Below are positions 17,238-26,439 of a stretch of DNA of 64,000 nt, in pieces. Source of the DNA: Salinicoccus albus DSM 19776 (GTDB taxonomy: Bacteria; Bacillota; Bacilli; Staphylococcales; Salinicoccaceae). Below the pieces are notes generated by a model. It searched no databases. It saw only the letters and a list, made by a program, of their open reading frames with translations, and was not told the DNA's origin. The stretch's first letter is position 1. Each line of letters opens with the position of its first letter. The DNA lies in contig NZ_ARQJ01000031.1 of the NCBI RefSeq assembly GCF_000385175.1, forward strand, positions 120,746 through 184,745, written 5' to 3'. The position numbers and the translations under genes were made by a program.

Positions 17238-17930
17238 TCACAGATCTTCAAAGCCCGCGATTTCCAGTTCCACTTCTTCAGAATCATACGCCACTGTGTA
17301 ACGGGTCTTAATGTCTATCGGAGATTCTAAACTGTCATAATCTCTTTCAATTGCCACATCAATCGTAATGGTATCTCCATCTTGTGAAAAATTAGAGAAA
17401 CTGATATTAGATATATCCATGCCCTCAAATGTACCGCTATCCAGGTTATCTTGAAGATTTGTATATGTATCAGAATCTTCATCGACAAATTCATCCACTT
17501 CATTGATATCATCGAACATATACATCATTTCAAGTGCCAATAGATAATCCGTGACGAACGTTTCAACATTATCTTCCATCTCCGCTTCAAACTGTTCGCG
17601 TTCATCTTCCAATTGTGCTTGATTGCGTTCAGTCTCGCCAGCTTCAGTGATCGCGTCTTCATCAAATTCAAGCGCTACGCCGTGAACCGGTGCTGTACCT
17701 GCCATTGAATAGCTGCTTTCTGCTTCGTCAGGACTGACTTGTACAGTTTCAGTGCTGCTTTCAAATGTTTCATCCGCGTATTCCAGCGTGGCACCCACCT
17801 CGATTTCCTCATCAAAAGCGTAAGGCCCGACCCTGTTTTCATAATCATTTAAATCGACCTCAACGGCTTCATCATTCACAGTCACAGTGATATTTTCTTC
17901 AGAAATATCTTCAAAAACCATAGAAGTCAC
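17238..17930 (-). pseudogene. N-terminally truncated TcaA/YvbJ-like protein
   Basis: The 230 codons encode a very acidic protein that looks like the C-terminal part of TcaA/YvbJ-type membrane proteins. A beta-rich domain (ITVTVNDEAVEVD, VGPYAFDEEIEVGATLEY) is followed by an NTF2-like domain (FVTDYLLALEMM to the end). Normal members begin with a zinc ribbon and a membrane helix, and both are absent here. An in-frame TGA lies six codons upstream of the first possible start (GTG at 17930) and no good ribosome binding site is present. It is therefore best read as a gene remnant, although a terminator remains behind it. An expressed soluble fragment cannot be excluded. Confidence 0.6.
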
Positions 17931-17999
17931 ATTTTCACTGAAATCTCACCGGCATATAAGAAACATATTAATGACAGCATCCGATGTTTTAAATCATGT

Positions 18000-19409
18000 T
18001 TAGATTGATCCACCCCAGTTCACCAAGACACTGATGACTAAGGCAAACCAGGAGATGAAAAGCGCTATAATCACAAATGGCACAATATACCGGAGCCATC
18101 TGCCATAAGGCACTTTACATAAACCGAGCATTGCCATTAAACCGCCCAATGTAGGGGAAAATAAATTTGTAATTCCATCACCGATTTGAAAAGCTAAAAT
18201 CGCTGTTTGCCGCGTAATATCCAGCATATCACCGACAGGGATCATAATTGGCAGTGTCACTAACGCCTGACCGCTGCCGCTTGGAATGAGAATATTAATA
18301 ATCGATTGTGATATTGTCATAAATACAGCGGCCAGCGTGGTTGGCGAATGCTCCAGCACCGAAGTCAGAACATAAGCAATCGTATCACTGATATTTCCTT
18401 GGTTCATGACTACTTGCGTCGCCATTGCAACACCGATCAGTATGGCTGCTAGTGCACTGGGTTCAAGCGCTTTTGAAAATGTATCAGCGATCTGGCTGGA
18501 ATTCATCCCAGCAATGATTCCGCATACGATACCAATCATGAGAAATATCGCCGCAACTTCATTAATATACCAGCCCTGGGTAAAAATACCGGTTAACATA
18601 ACAGCAAAGCCTAAGATAAACACAAATAACATCGCAATATCTTTTTTTCTCATTCGATACGAACCCAGCGGCTGAGTCAGTTGCATATCCCCCGTTTCAA
18701 TATCATGAGCCAAGCTGTTTTTCTCATCCTTTAAAATCCTTTTAAAATACCTGACATTATAATAAGCCAGTACAGATAAAACCAACGCCACTAAAACACT
18801 TCTGAAAAACCAGCCCGAAAAAAGCGGCAGCTCCGCTATCCTGTGCCCAACCCCCACAGTGTATGGGTTGAATGGGGACAGCCCGAATCCGACAAGCACG
18901 CCTCCTATTCCAATACCTGCACCGAGCATTGCATCCCCGCCGATGGAAACACTTAGTAAAACAGCGATTGGAATGAGAGCAATATTATTTTCAAGACCGA
19001 CAAAAATCCCGAAAAAACCGTAGACGAATGTCATAATCACCACAATGAGGAAACGTCTTTTCATACCGATTTTACGAATCAATGTGCCGACCGTATTTTC
19101 AAGCATCCCTGTCTTTTCCAAAAGCCCGAACATCATCGCCGCAGCGAACGTGATAAAGACGATGTCAGCCATTTCCTGAAAGCCTTCTGGAATTGCAGTG
19201 AACAGATCCATAATACCCACAGGGTTGCCCGCGCCATATTCGAATGACCCGGGAATGGTCCGGGTGGCATCATCCACGGTCTCCCTGTCGTATGATCCTG
19301 CCGGAATAATATACGTTAAAACAGATGCAGCGACGACTATAAAAAATAATAATGCCAATGGATGGGGAATGCGATCCAATAACTTTTTCCTTTTACTCTC
19401 ATCATTCAT
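18000..19409 (-). CDS. YfcC-family (DcuC superfamily) transporter under S-box control
   Basis: This 469-residue protein of about 12 helices matches the YfcC/C4-dicarboxylate anaerobic carrier family. Evidence includes the HPLALLFFIVVAASVLTYIIPAGSYDR N-terminus, GLENNIALIPIAVLL, and the re-entrant-loop-like LIPSGSGQALVTLPIM. Family members are usually annotated as amino-acid or peptide carriers. AAAGGGTG precedes the ATG. An S-box riboswitch and terminator lie directly upstream (19515-19672), so expression should rise when S-adenosylmethionine is low. That makes methionine or a sulfur-containing precursor a likely cargo, which is inference from regulation. Confidence 0.85.
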   Translation of the reverse strand: MNDESKRKKLLDRIPHPLALLFFIVVAASVLTYIIPAGSYDRETVDDATRTIPGSFEYGAGNPVGIMDLFTAIPEGFQEMADIVFITFAAAMMFGLLEKTGMLENTVGTLIRKIGMKRRFLIVVIMTFVYGFFGIFVGLENNIALIPIAVLLSVSIGGDAMLGAGIGIGGVLVGFGLSPFNPYTVGVGHRIAELPLFSGWFFRSVLVALVLSVLAYYNVRYFKRILKDEKNSLAHDIETGDMQLTQPLGSYRMRKKDIAMLFVFILGFAVMLTGIFTQGWYINEVAAIFLMIGIVCGIIAGMNSSQIADTFSKALEPSALAAILIGVAMATQVVMNQGNISDTIAYVLTSVLEHSPTTLAAVFMTISQSIINILIPSGSGQALVTLPIMIPVGDMLDITRQTAILAFQIGDGITNLFSPTLGGLMAMLGLCKVPYGRWLRYIVPFVIIALFISWFALVISVLVNWGGSI

Positions 19410-19514
19410 GCTTATTCACCCTTTCGTTAAATATCATTGATGATTTTCTGAAGCCCCCGAAATATTTGTTCTGATCCTACTGTGTGACCGTTCTTTTAAG
19501 ATAAGCTTATACAT

Positions 19515-19672
19515 TAAAAAAAGCCTCTTTCAACAAACAAGAGGCTAAATATCAATTCACCTTATCTCCAGGAATACGCAAAAAAGTTATTCCACAGGAA
19601 TTGGCACCGTTTCTTTTAACAAGAAGGTTGCCGGACATCATCGGGCCTGTCCCTTAGTCGCTCTTGATAAGA
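19515..19672 (-). promoter_or_regulatory. SAM-I (S-box) riboswitch with intrinsic terminator
   Basis: On the minus strand the aptamer core is clear. Stem P1 pairs CTTATC near 19671 with GATAAG near 19561. The conserved GAGCGACTAAGGGACAGGCC block is followed by GATGATGTCCGGCAACC, then GGTGCCAATTCCTG. An intrinsic terminator follows at 19515-19548 (AGCCTCTT/AAGAGGCT plus T-run). This is the standard S-box arrangement: SAM binding favours the terminator and shuts off the downstream gene. The gene controlled is the YfcC-family transporter at 18000-19409. A TTGACA box at 19732-19737 may be the promoter -35. Confidence 0.93.
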
Positions 19673-19760
19673 ATCATTATAAAATTTGATTTACTTCAAT
19701 ATTAAAAAATTTTAAACGTGATCAATTATTTTGTCAACGTCCGATACAAATGTATACGCT

Positions 19761-19835
19761 CGATATTCAAAATACAATGGCAAGAATTTTCAATTCTGTC
19801 TCCCCAATGTTAGTTTATATCTATGGAATTACTAC
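19761..19835 (-). pseudogene. Remnant of a second cupin gene (3' end)
   Basis: Read on the minus strand, this segment encodes NIGETELKILAIVF followed by a stop. That is identical in protein to the last 14 residues of the cupin gene at 24293-24628, but with synonymous base changes. The nucleotide similarity covers about 70 bp (19761-19830 with 24287-24353) and then fades. It marks the left edge of the AT-rich block 19.9-24.2 kb. Confidence 0.8.
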
Positions 19836-19889
19836 ACCGTCAAATGCCTATAAGAATCTTTTGAACTTTTTGACGCTTAATTCTATTAT

Positions 19890-21050
19890 CTATCCTGGAT
19901 GTCCTCTGCCTCGGTTTTCGTAAAACTTAGCTCCATCTCTAAATCTTTCTATATTTAAGCCGTTTATTGTCAAAGTATTCTCTTTATCCTGAATTAACTC
20001 AGCGATATACTGACCTATTGCCGGTGCCAATGTAAAACCATGCCCGCTAAAACCAGTAGCAAGGAAATAATTTTTTAGATCAGGAACACCGCCAATAATT
20101 GGGACACCATCAATAGATTCTGCTTCAGCGCCATTATATGTGAAATCAACTGCATAGCTTTGAGCTTCAGGAAGGACTGAAAGAACCGCCTTCCTTTGTT
20201 CTGTCAAACTCTTCTCTGAATATGTGCCAGTAAATTTATTATGACCAGGACCACTATCATAACCGCCGCCTGCTCTTAACTTTCCGTCTTTCGTTTGTTT
20301 TAATGATAGTTTTGTCCCTTCGACACTAATTACTGTATTGATTAATTGAGGGGCAGGAAAGGTTGCAGACATTTGAGGAATTCTCGGTTTAATTGGCAAC
20401 TTATACTCTGTTTGTAGTGAATTATGCAAAACCTCAGACCATATTCCTGCCGCGTTTACAACTGCATCACATGGAATAAGGTCATTTTGTGTTTTCACAC
20501 CAATGACCTCTCCGTTTTGGTATGAAATATTCAAAACTTGTTCGCCTGTTTTAATTATTGCACCTAAACTTTTTGCAGCATTAGCAAAAGCTGTTGTAGC
20601 TAATAGAGAGTTAGCATGACCTCCGTTCGGATAAAAAATACCATATGGAAAATCAGAAGATATGCTTGGATGTTCGTTTGCTATTGAATTTTTATCTAAT
20701 AAATACGACTCGATCCCATTGTTTTTGTTATCATCTATTATTTCTTTTACTTGATTTTTCGAATGAGCTTCTTTAAATAATTTTAGTTGTCCGACAGGTG
20801 AATATTCAATATCTGCATTAAGTTCGTGTTCTAACTCTGACCATCTTTTAAGACTCGCTTGTGCTAAAGATAATTCCCGAGAATCTCTATCATTTTCCCT
20901 TAAACCGCCTGCAGATGCTTTTGATGCTGCTCCAGTATTTCCTATGCTGCCTTTTTCGATTAATGTAACCTTAATACCTTCCTGAGCCAAATGATAGGTT
21001 ATAGAAGATCCAATAATCCCCCCGCCAATTACTATCACTTCGTTTATCAT
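19890..21050 (-). CDS. FAD-dependent D-amino-acid-oxidase-like oxidoreductase (DAO family)
   Basis: This 386-residue flavoprotein has the DAO fold. The Rossmann dinucleotide motif VIGGGIIGSSITYHLA lies near the N-terminus and ends in LIEKG. The ASKASAGGLR segment follows, VNAAGIWS lies mid-protein, and the C-terminal FAD block reads ATGFSGHGFTLAPAIGQ. Related enzymes oxidise glycine, sarcosine, D-amino acids or hydroxy acids. The start at 21050 is preferred over 21059 because GAGAGGA is then about 10 nt away. It shares strand and AT-rich composition with the RpiR regulator and GltS-like symporter upstream. Uptake and oxidation of an amino acid (glutamate-like) is plausible, but not shown. Confidence 0.85.
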   Translation of the reverse strand: MINEVIVIGGGIIGSSITYHLAQEGIKVTLIEKGSIGNTGAASKASAGGLRENDRDSRELSLAQASLKRWSELEHELNADIEYSPVGQLKLFKEAHSKNQVKEIIDDNKNNGIESYLLDKNSIANEHPSISSDFPYGIFYPNGGHANSLLATTAFANAAKSLGAIIKTGEQVLNISYQNGEVIGVKTQNDLIPCDAVVNAAGIWSEVLHNSLQTEYKLPIKPRIPQMSATFPAPQLINTVISVEGTKLSLKQTKDGKLRAGGGYDSGPGHNKFTGTYSEKSLTEQRKAVLSVLPEAQSYAVDFTYNGAEAESIDGVPIIGGVPDLKNYFLATGFSGHGFTLAPAIGQYIAELIQDKENTLTINGLNIERFRDGAKFYENRGRGHPG

Positions 21051-21204
21051 AATATCCATTTCCTCTCATTTAATATTACTATAATTACAAACAAGATATA
21101 CTTAAAACAATTTAAAGTACAAGAACTTACTTTCATGAATTCAGACTAAAGAAAATTGTAGAATGAATAATCAGTAGTAAAAACAAATAACTGGCTGATA
21201 CAAT

Positions 21205-22062
21205 TTAGAGATAAAAAATTCTTCTATTAGCAACATCTTCTTCTTCCATGTTTAAATTTTTTTCGACTCTTTCTGGATATTTTTGGCCCACTGATGCTAC
21301 TAGAGCATTTATTAATGTCATACTTGAGACATGTGAATATAATGGTCCAAAAGAGTTACTGGAAGCTATAAACACATAATCACTGATTTCTACTAATGGA
21401 CTTTTGATACTATCCGTTATAGAAACTAAATTTACTTTATTATTTCTTTTCAAATAATCTGCTATTTCAATTGTTTGTTTTGTATATCGGGGAAAAGAAA
21501 AAGCAACTATAACACATTCTTCATCCGCTGTTTGCAGGCAATGATCCAACATTACACCATTAGAAGTAATAGGAAACGTATTACCTAACATTTTTTTAAG
21601 CGAAACCCCCAGATAATGGGCATCAGCGATAGAAGATCTATAACCTAAAGAATAAATATTTGCTGCTTTACCAAGCAAATGAACAACAGCTTCAAAATCA
21701 TAGGTATTAATATTATCCAATGTTTGTTGTATATTGGAAACATCCGCGTTCATGCTGTGAAAGAGAATATTATTTTTATCAATCGTTTGATTTACTTGTT
21801 CCATTCTCTTGTTTAATTGATGGTTGATAAATTCTTCTTGCATAGAAGATTTCATCTGAGAAAAGTTAGCGTAACCTAAAGACTGAGCTAATCTAACCAC
21901 AGTTGATTCCCCAACGCCTACATTCTCACTAATTTTACCTGCAGATATATATGATGAATGCTCTTTATTTTTGAGTATATAATCAACAACCAACTTCTCA
22001 GACTTAGTTAAATTTTTATTTTTCTGCTTAACTAAATCTAAAAATAATTTTTCCGAGGGCAT
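21205..22062 (-). CDS. MurR/RpiR-family transcriptional regulator (HTH + SIS)
   Basis: This 285-residue regulator has an N-terminal HTH_6 domain (about residues 1-78, with VGVGESTVVRLAQSLGYANFSQ as recognition region) and a C-terminal SIS sugar/phosphate-binding domain (about 125-260, with YSLGYRSSIADAHYLGVSLKK). RpiR regulators usually control neighbouring catabolic genes in response to a metabolite. Here the neighbours are the DAO-like enzyme (downstream) and GltS-like symporter (upstream), all on the same strand. GAAGGTAAAGC precedes the ATG. The effector is unknown, since SIS domains generally bind phosphosugars but have diverged in amino-acid clusters. Confidence 0.88.
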   Translation of the reverse strand: MPSEKLFLDLVKQKNKNLTKSEKLVVDYILKNKEHSSYISAGKISENVGVGESTVVRLAQSLGYANFSQMKSSMQEEFINHQLNKRMEQVNQTIDKNNILFHSMNADVSNIQQTLDNINTYDFEAVVHLLGKAANIYSLGYRSSIADAHYLGVSLKKMLGNTFPITSNGVMLDHCLQTADEECVIVAFSFPRYTKQTIEIADYLKRNNKVNLVSITDSIKSPLVEISDYVFIASSNSFGPLYSHVSSMTLINALVASVGQKYPERVEKNLNMEEEDVANRRIFYL

Positions 22063-22378
22063 GCTTTACCTTCTTTCTTTATTAACTTCAGCTCACATTT
22101 CGTTAATAAAATTCCCATTCTTCTCTTATGGTTTATTATTTTTAAATATATTCATATATACAAAATAATCTAATCTGCCAAATTGTATTCAGTGTTTACT
22201 TGCATGTTTGATATAGATTTAAAGAAAGCGGCAGTTAATGTAAAATATAACCAAATTCACAGAGGGTTACTTCCCTTTTTTCTAAAATTTCAACATAACC
22301 TTTATCAACAATTAATTATTAGAAAATGTTAAGTCTCCTAACATCAATTTTGCTCTTATGATATTATTTCATAACTTT
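22063..22378. other. 316-bp AT-rich intergenic region
   Basis: This gap between the GltS-like gene and the RpiR gene is AT-rich and shows no coding frame or clear hairpin. It presumably holds the promoter of the regulator. I see no recognisable operator. Confidence 0.4.
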
Positions 22379-23758
22379 TTAATTTTTAGTAAAAAAAGTA
22401 TTATCATGTCGGCCAAATATCCCCACAAATTTAGCAAAGATAAATATTAAGAGCATTATTATAATACTGGTAACACCCACACCTAATGCACCAAAGGAAA
22501 CTGTTAAAATAGGTATAGATGCAGTTACCAGCCCTCCGCCTGCAAATGGACTTGTAAATGGCGCTCTTAAACCATATGCAATAAAAGCATCTGATTGTAA
22601 CTTTGGATCTACCATTCTTAATAGCATGTAACCTACAGCAGCTACTCCACAAGCTGTACCAAACAATATAATAGAATGCTCGAACCAGTCCTTTTCAAAC
22701 AATCGAGGTCCAACGTAAAAAAAGAAGGAAATCATAGTAACTAACATAACTATCGACATAATTAATAATGGTACAAAATAATCAACAACTACTGGAATAC
22801 TAATGGTAGCAACTGCTGAAACAATAAGAAAATCTAAAGCAAATCCTTGTATGCGTCGAAATGTTTCTAGGTCTACAGCTTCGTAAAAATTTGTTCTTTT
22901 TAACATTATGCCAACAATAAATCCACCGATCATTGCTAAAGGAAATAATGGCATACCAGGTATAAAACTTTCTATTATATCTTGTAAAATCCATCCTATA
23001 ATAACTGCTACAGAAATTATCGCAAGATGAAACCCATACCCGTCAACAATTTCTGATTGAATTGTAGAAACTGAAGAAGGTTGTTGATCAGAACTTGGTA
23101 TAATATCGGGTTTGTCTGATTGGACAACAGTATCACGTTTAGTCATGTATCGAGTATAACCTTTTCTGACTCCATAATTAATAATTATAGTCCCTGCAAT
23201 TATTCCTACTAGTAAACCAATCGTAGCTGTTGTTAAGCCCAATGATCCACCATCTGACCAATTTAGTTCCTCAAATACTCCTACCATGCCTCCGGCAGTT
23301 CCATGACCACCTGACCACCCTATTTCAACTAACGTACCAAATAAGGGATCTACTCCAAAAATCGGGGTGAAAATCAAACCCATGAGTACTAATGGAATCC
23401 CCCACTGGATTAAACTTGTACCCCATGAATACATTAGCTGTGAAACAGCTTGTGTTTCTTTGAATCTCTTAACATTAATTTCAATTCCTATGAGCATAGG
23501 TGCGAAAACAATCGCTATAAGTACACCGGCATATCCTGACCAAGTATCCATCATTTCAACAGGTATAAGACCCAATATATGCGGTCCTAAGATTAATCCA
23601 ATGAAACCAGCAATTAATGAAGCTGGTATAATTAGCCTCTTGAAAATTTTTAATTTAATGCGTATTATTACTCCAATTAATAATAAAATTCCCAGACAAG
23701 CTGTGTAAAAAAGTAAAGTATTTAGACTTTCGGATTCAATTGTTTCAAGTGGAAACAT
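22379..23758 (-). CDS. GltS-family sodium/glutamate-type symporter
   Basis: This 459-residue membrane protein has about 10-12 helices and matches the ESS (GltS) family. It carries the GHGTAGGMVGVFEELNW motif in the first half and the second-half counterpart around HSIILFGTACGVAAVGYMLLRMVDPK. A hydrophilic loop of about 40 residues (around 215-255) lies in the middle. It is longer than typical GltS of about 400 aa. GltS proteins import glutamate with Na+. Its partner genes (RpiR regulator, DAO-like oxidase) suggest that the imported acid is oxidised rather than simply incorporated, which is inference. Confidence 0.85.
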   Translation of the reverse strand: MFPLETIESESLNTLLFYTACLGILLLIGVIIRIKLKIFKRLIIPASLIAGFIGLILGPHILGLIPVEMMDTWSGYAGVLIAIVFAPMLIGIEINVKRFKETQAVSQLMYSWGTSLIQWGIPLVLMGLIFTPIFGVDPLFGTLVEIGWSGGHGTAGGMVGVFEELNWSDGGSLGLTTATIGLLVGIIAGTIIINYGVRKGYTRYMTKRDTVVQSDKPDIIPSSDQQPSSVSTIQSEIVDGYGFHLAIISVAVIIGWILQDIIESFIPGMPLFPLAMIGGFIVGIMLKRTNFYEAVDLETFRRIQGFALDFLIVSAVATISIPVVVDYFVPLLIMSIVMLVTMISFFFYVGPRLFEKDWFEHSIILFGTACGVAAVGYMLLRMVDPKLQSDAFIAYGLRAPFTSPFAGGGLVTASIPILTVSFGALGVGVTSIIIMLLIFIFAKFVGIFGRHDNTFFTKN

Positions 23759-24242
23759 ACACCATACACCCCTTTTTTAATTTTGAAATTTACCTTTAAT
23801 TTCAAATAAATATTATTATACTTTTAGTTTAGCCCCTTTTGTTTGTCAGCTATTCTCAGGTTTTTTAAAACTATCTCTAAATTCACTTAAAAAATGGGAA
23901 ATTTAAACTGCTTCAACATTACAATAAAATTCTTACTAATTATCACTCCTCAATTTCACGCATTTATTAAACAATTTATAGTTTTTTCATTACATCAATA
24001 TCTTCCATATAATTTTTTAAATTTAATGAAAGATTTAGTAATAACTGCTAAAACTTTATTTGGTTCAAATGATTCATTTTAATATATTTATGAATTTATA
24101 AAATCATTTTATCATAAAAATCAAAATAATCAATGAATTATCCATGATTAAATTTATAACTGTAATAGATACTCGTGCCGTTATCTAACATTTCCTGCCT
24201 GCGGCCTTTCAACACCAGGAAACATCCATATTGAAGAACACT
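23759..24242. other. 484-bp AT-rich gap between GltS gene and cupin operon
   Basis: The interval is very AT-rich with only short chance frames, and I see no gene. It contains the probable promoter of the GltS gene on its left side and ends at the terminator of the cupin/TRAP operon. It is the right edge of the AT-rich inserted-looking block. Confidence 0.45.
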
Positions 24243-24277
24243 ATAAAAATCACCTCTACCAAAAGGATAGAGGTGAT
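24243..24277 (-). terminator. Terminator of TRAP-cupin operon
   Basis: A perfect 10-bp stem (ATCACCTCTA/TAGAGGTGAT, 24249-24277) is followed on the minus strand by TTTTTAT, 16 bp past the cupin stop codon. Confidence 0.9.
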
Positions 24278-24292
24278 TGATATGATCGATAT

Positions 24293-24628
24293 TCAAAATA
24301 CAATGGCTAGAATTTTTAGTTCTGTCTCCCCAATGTTTTTAATTCCATGGGATTGTCCCTGGGTGATCAGACATAGATCCCCACGCTCCACTGCTTTTGT
24401 TTTACCATCCGCATCGGTGAACTCAGCGGCACCTGACAAAATGTAATATCCTTCAGAATCCTCCAGATGCTGATGGTATCCAATACTGCCCCCGGGCGGA
24501 ACAGTGACTGTGGCGAAAAGGTCAAGGCCTTCCACGTCATTTTTCCCGAGCAGCTTGTTGATGGCCACCTCACCTTTACCGCTGTGCAGATTTTGATGGC
24601 TATCCGCGTCTCTTTCTTTATATATCAT
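24293..24628 (-). CDS. Small cupin-domain protein
   Basis: This single-domain cupin of 111 residues has motif 1 as GxxxxYHQHLEDSEGYYILSGxxE (about residues 48-70), with His-x-His and Glu metal ligands. Motif 2 is RGDLCLITQGQSHGIKN (about 82-98). Such proteins are metal-binding enzymes or binding proteins. In TRAP operons they are often isomerases or dioxygenase-like proteins acting on the imported acid, but the reaction cannot be told. GGAGGA precedes the ATG. It is the last gene of a dctP-dctQ-dctM-cupin operon. A second, decayed copy of its 3' end lies at 19761-19835. Confidence 0.85.
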   Translation of the reverse strand: MIYKERDADSHQNLHSGKGEVAINKLLGKNDVEGLDLFATVTVPPGGSIGYHQHLEDSEGYYILSGAAEFTDADGKTKAVERGDLCLITQGQSHGIKNIGETELKILAIVF

Positions 24629-24643
24629 ATTCGATCCTCCGTT

Positions 24644-25927
24644 CTATCCAAATAATCCTGGCAGGAATGTCGAGATCGCCGGGAAGAAAATGATGAGCAG
24701 GACCATGATTCCCACAATCGCCAAGACATGCAGAATATACGGCAGCGTTTCTTCTATGCCCATTTTCCTGTCGGTAACGTTGCAGCCGGCAATCAGGGAA
24801 AGTCCGACTGGCGGTGTAATGTTTGCCAAAGCGAAGTTCATGATCAGCACCATGCCGAAGTGAATGGGATCAATACCATATTCTGCTGCAATCGGCATAA
24901 ATATTGGACTGAGTAAAATGATCAGAGAAGTGACTTCTGTGAGTGTGCCCAATATGAGCAGTATCACTGATACGATCAGCAGGAACATGAGCGGTGAAGC
25001 CGCAAACTCCAGAAAGAAATCAGTGATCATCGCCGGGATCTGATTCACGGTCAGCACGTATGTAAATGCATTGGCCGCGGAGATGATGATAAGGATGGTT
25101 GCGGATGTCACTGCAGATGAAGCCATGATATCCTTATACTTTTTGAAATTCAGCTCCCCATAGATCATTGAGAGAATCAGGCCGTAGGCCACTGCAATTA
25201 CAGCAGCTTCAGTGGCTGTCGCCAGCCCGGCAAATATACTGCCAATGATAAAAACAGGTGTAAGGAGCGGGAAGAAAGCTGTTTTGCCTGTCTGCCATAA
25301 TTCATTCCCCGTTACTTTCCCGGTCTTAATCTCCCCGTAACCCTCTCTCTTAGCAATGAACGCAACATAGAGACATAACGCCAGTGTTAACAGAACACCC
25401 GGAATGATACCTGCCATGAATAAACTGCCGATTGAAATATTTGCTGTAATCCCCAGGATCACCATCGTGATACTCGGCGGGATGATGAGTCCAAGCACAC
25501 CAGCCGGGCCGATAATACTGGCGATAAACGAGTTGCTGTAGCGTTCTTCCTGCAGTCTGGGCACCAGAACTGACCCGACCGCATAGGTTGTTGCTACTGT
25601 AGAGCCTGAAACGGCCCCAAACAATGCCGTCGTAACGACAGTCGTTATGGCTGTGCCGCCGGTCAGCCGTCCGACGACCGCACTTGAAAAAGCCATCAGA
25701 CGTCGGGTCAGCCCGCCTTGTGCCATGATGCTCCCCGCGAGTATAAATAGCGGCAGCGCCAGATAGGAGAAATTATTCACCCCTGCAAACATTCTTTGGA
25801 TCAATATTTCCAGCGGGACACCGCCCATCAGCAGCATGGCGATCGCAACAATGCCAATGACATATGCAATCGGCATGCCTAAAAACAGCAATCCGAAAAA
25901 TATGATCAGTATGCCGATCATCATCAT
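24644..25927 (-). CDS. dctM: TRAP transporter large permease (DctM)
   Basis: The 427-residue, roughly 12-helix protein is the large permease of a tripartite ATP-independent periplasmic transporter. Signature segments are GMPIAYVIGI near the N-terminus, GGLTRRLMAFSSAVVGRLTGG, FGAVSGSTVATTYAVGSVLVP, and GVLGLIIPPSITMVILG. It uses the sodium or proton gradient to import a carboxylate delivered by the binding protein. Its start overlaps the small permease gene by 4 bp, and the cupin gene follows after 15 bp, so all are cotranscribed. Confidence 0.95.
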   Translation of the reverse strand: MMMIGILIIFFGLLFLGMPIAYVIGIVAIAMLLMGGVPLEILIQRMFAGVNNFSYLALPLFILAGSIMAQGGLTRRLMAFSSAVVGRLTGGTAITTVVTTALFGAVSGSTVATTYAVGSVLVPRLQEERYSNSFIASIIGPAGVLGLIIPPSITMVILGITANISIGSLFMAGIIPGVLLTLALCLYVAFIAKREGYGEIKTGKVTGNELWQTGKTAFFPLLTPVFIIGSIFAGLATATEAAVIAVAYGLILSMIYGELNFKKYKDIMASSAVTSATILIIISAANAFTYVLTVNQIPAMITDFFLEFAASPLMFLLIVSVILLILGTLTEVTSLIILLSPIFMPIAAEYGIDPIHFGMVLIMNFALANITPPVGLSLIAGCNVTDRKMGIEETLPYILHVLAIVGIMVLLIIFFPAISTFLPGLFG

Positions 25928-26400
25928 AGGGCGCCATCTCCTTCCGCTTCAGTTGGAGATTGCTTCATGCCTATGAATATGAAATACAATGAAAACAATC
26001 CGCTGACCGGCAATGCAAGATAAAATACTCCCATCGGCATCTGCAGTGCCGGAGACGATGACGACATGGATGCTATGGACAGAGTGAATCCGTAGACAGT
26101 CAGCACACCGTAAAATCCAACGAGGAGGAGATTGACAAAAATATAGACGAATTTTCGATTGTTCCGGCGAACCTTTCTCACGAAGTAATTCACTGCCAGA
26201 TGCCGCTTTTCATAGATGGCGAGGCTGCTTCCCAAAAATGTCAGCCATACAATCAAAAGCCTTGCCAGTTCTTCAGTGCCCGGTATAAAAATGTTTAAGA
26301 ATCTTGAAATGACCTGAAGCAGAACAATCGCTGTCAGCAGTGTAATGGCAATGATGCACAGCCATGTCAATGTTTTAACAAGTATTTTTGTCAGTTTCAT
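25924..26400 (-). CDS. dctQ: TRAP transporter small permease (DctQ)
   Basis: This 158-residue protein has four hydrophobic helices and the DctQ family pattern (LQVISRFLNIFIPGTEELARLLIVWLTFLG, then KRHLAVNYFV). It pairs with DctM in the membrane. AAGGAG lies about 10 nt before the ATG. The gene is placed 39 bp after the binding-protein gene and overlaps dctM by 4 bp. Confidence 0.93.
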   Translation of the reverse strand: MKLTKILVKTLTWLCIIAITLLTAIVLLQVISRFLNIFIPGTEELARLLIVWLTFLGSSLAIYEKRHLAVNYFVRKVRRNNRKFVYIFVNLLLVGFYGVLTVYGFTLSIASMSSSSPALQMPMGVFYLALPVSGLFSLYFIFIGMKQSPTEAEGDGAL

Positions 26401-26439
26401 ATGTAAGATGCTCCTTATATTAAAGGGCAGGAAGAATCA

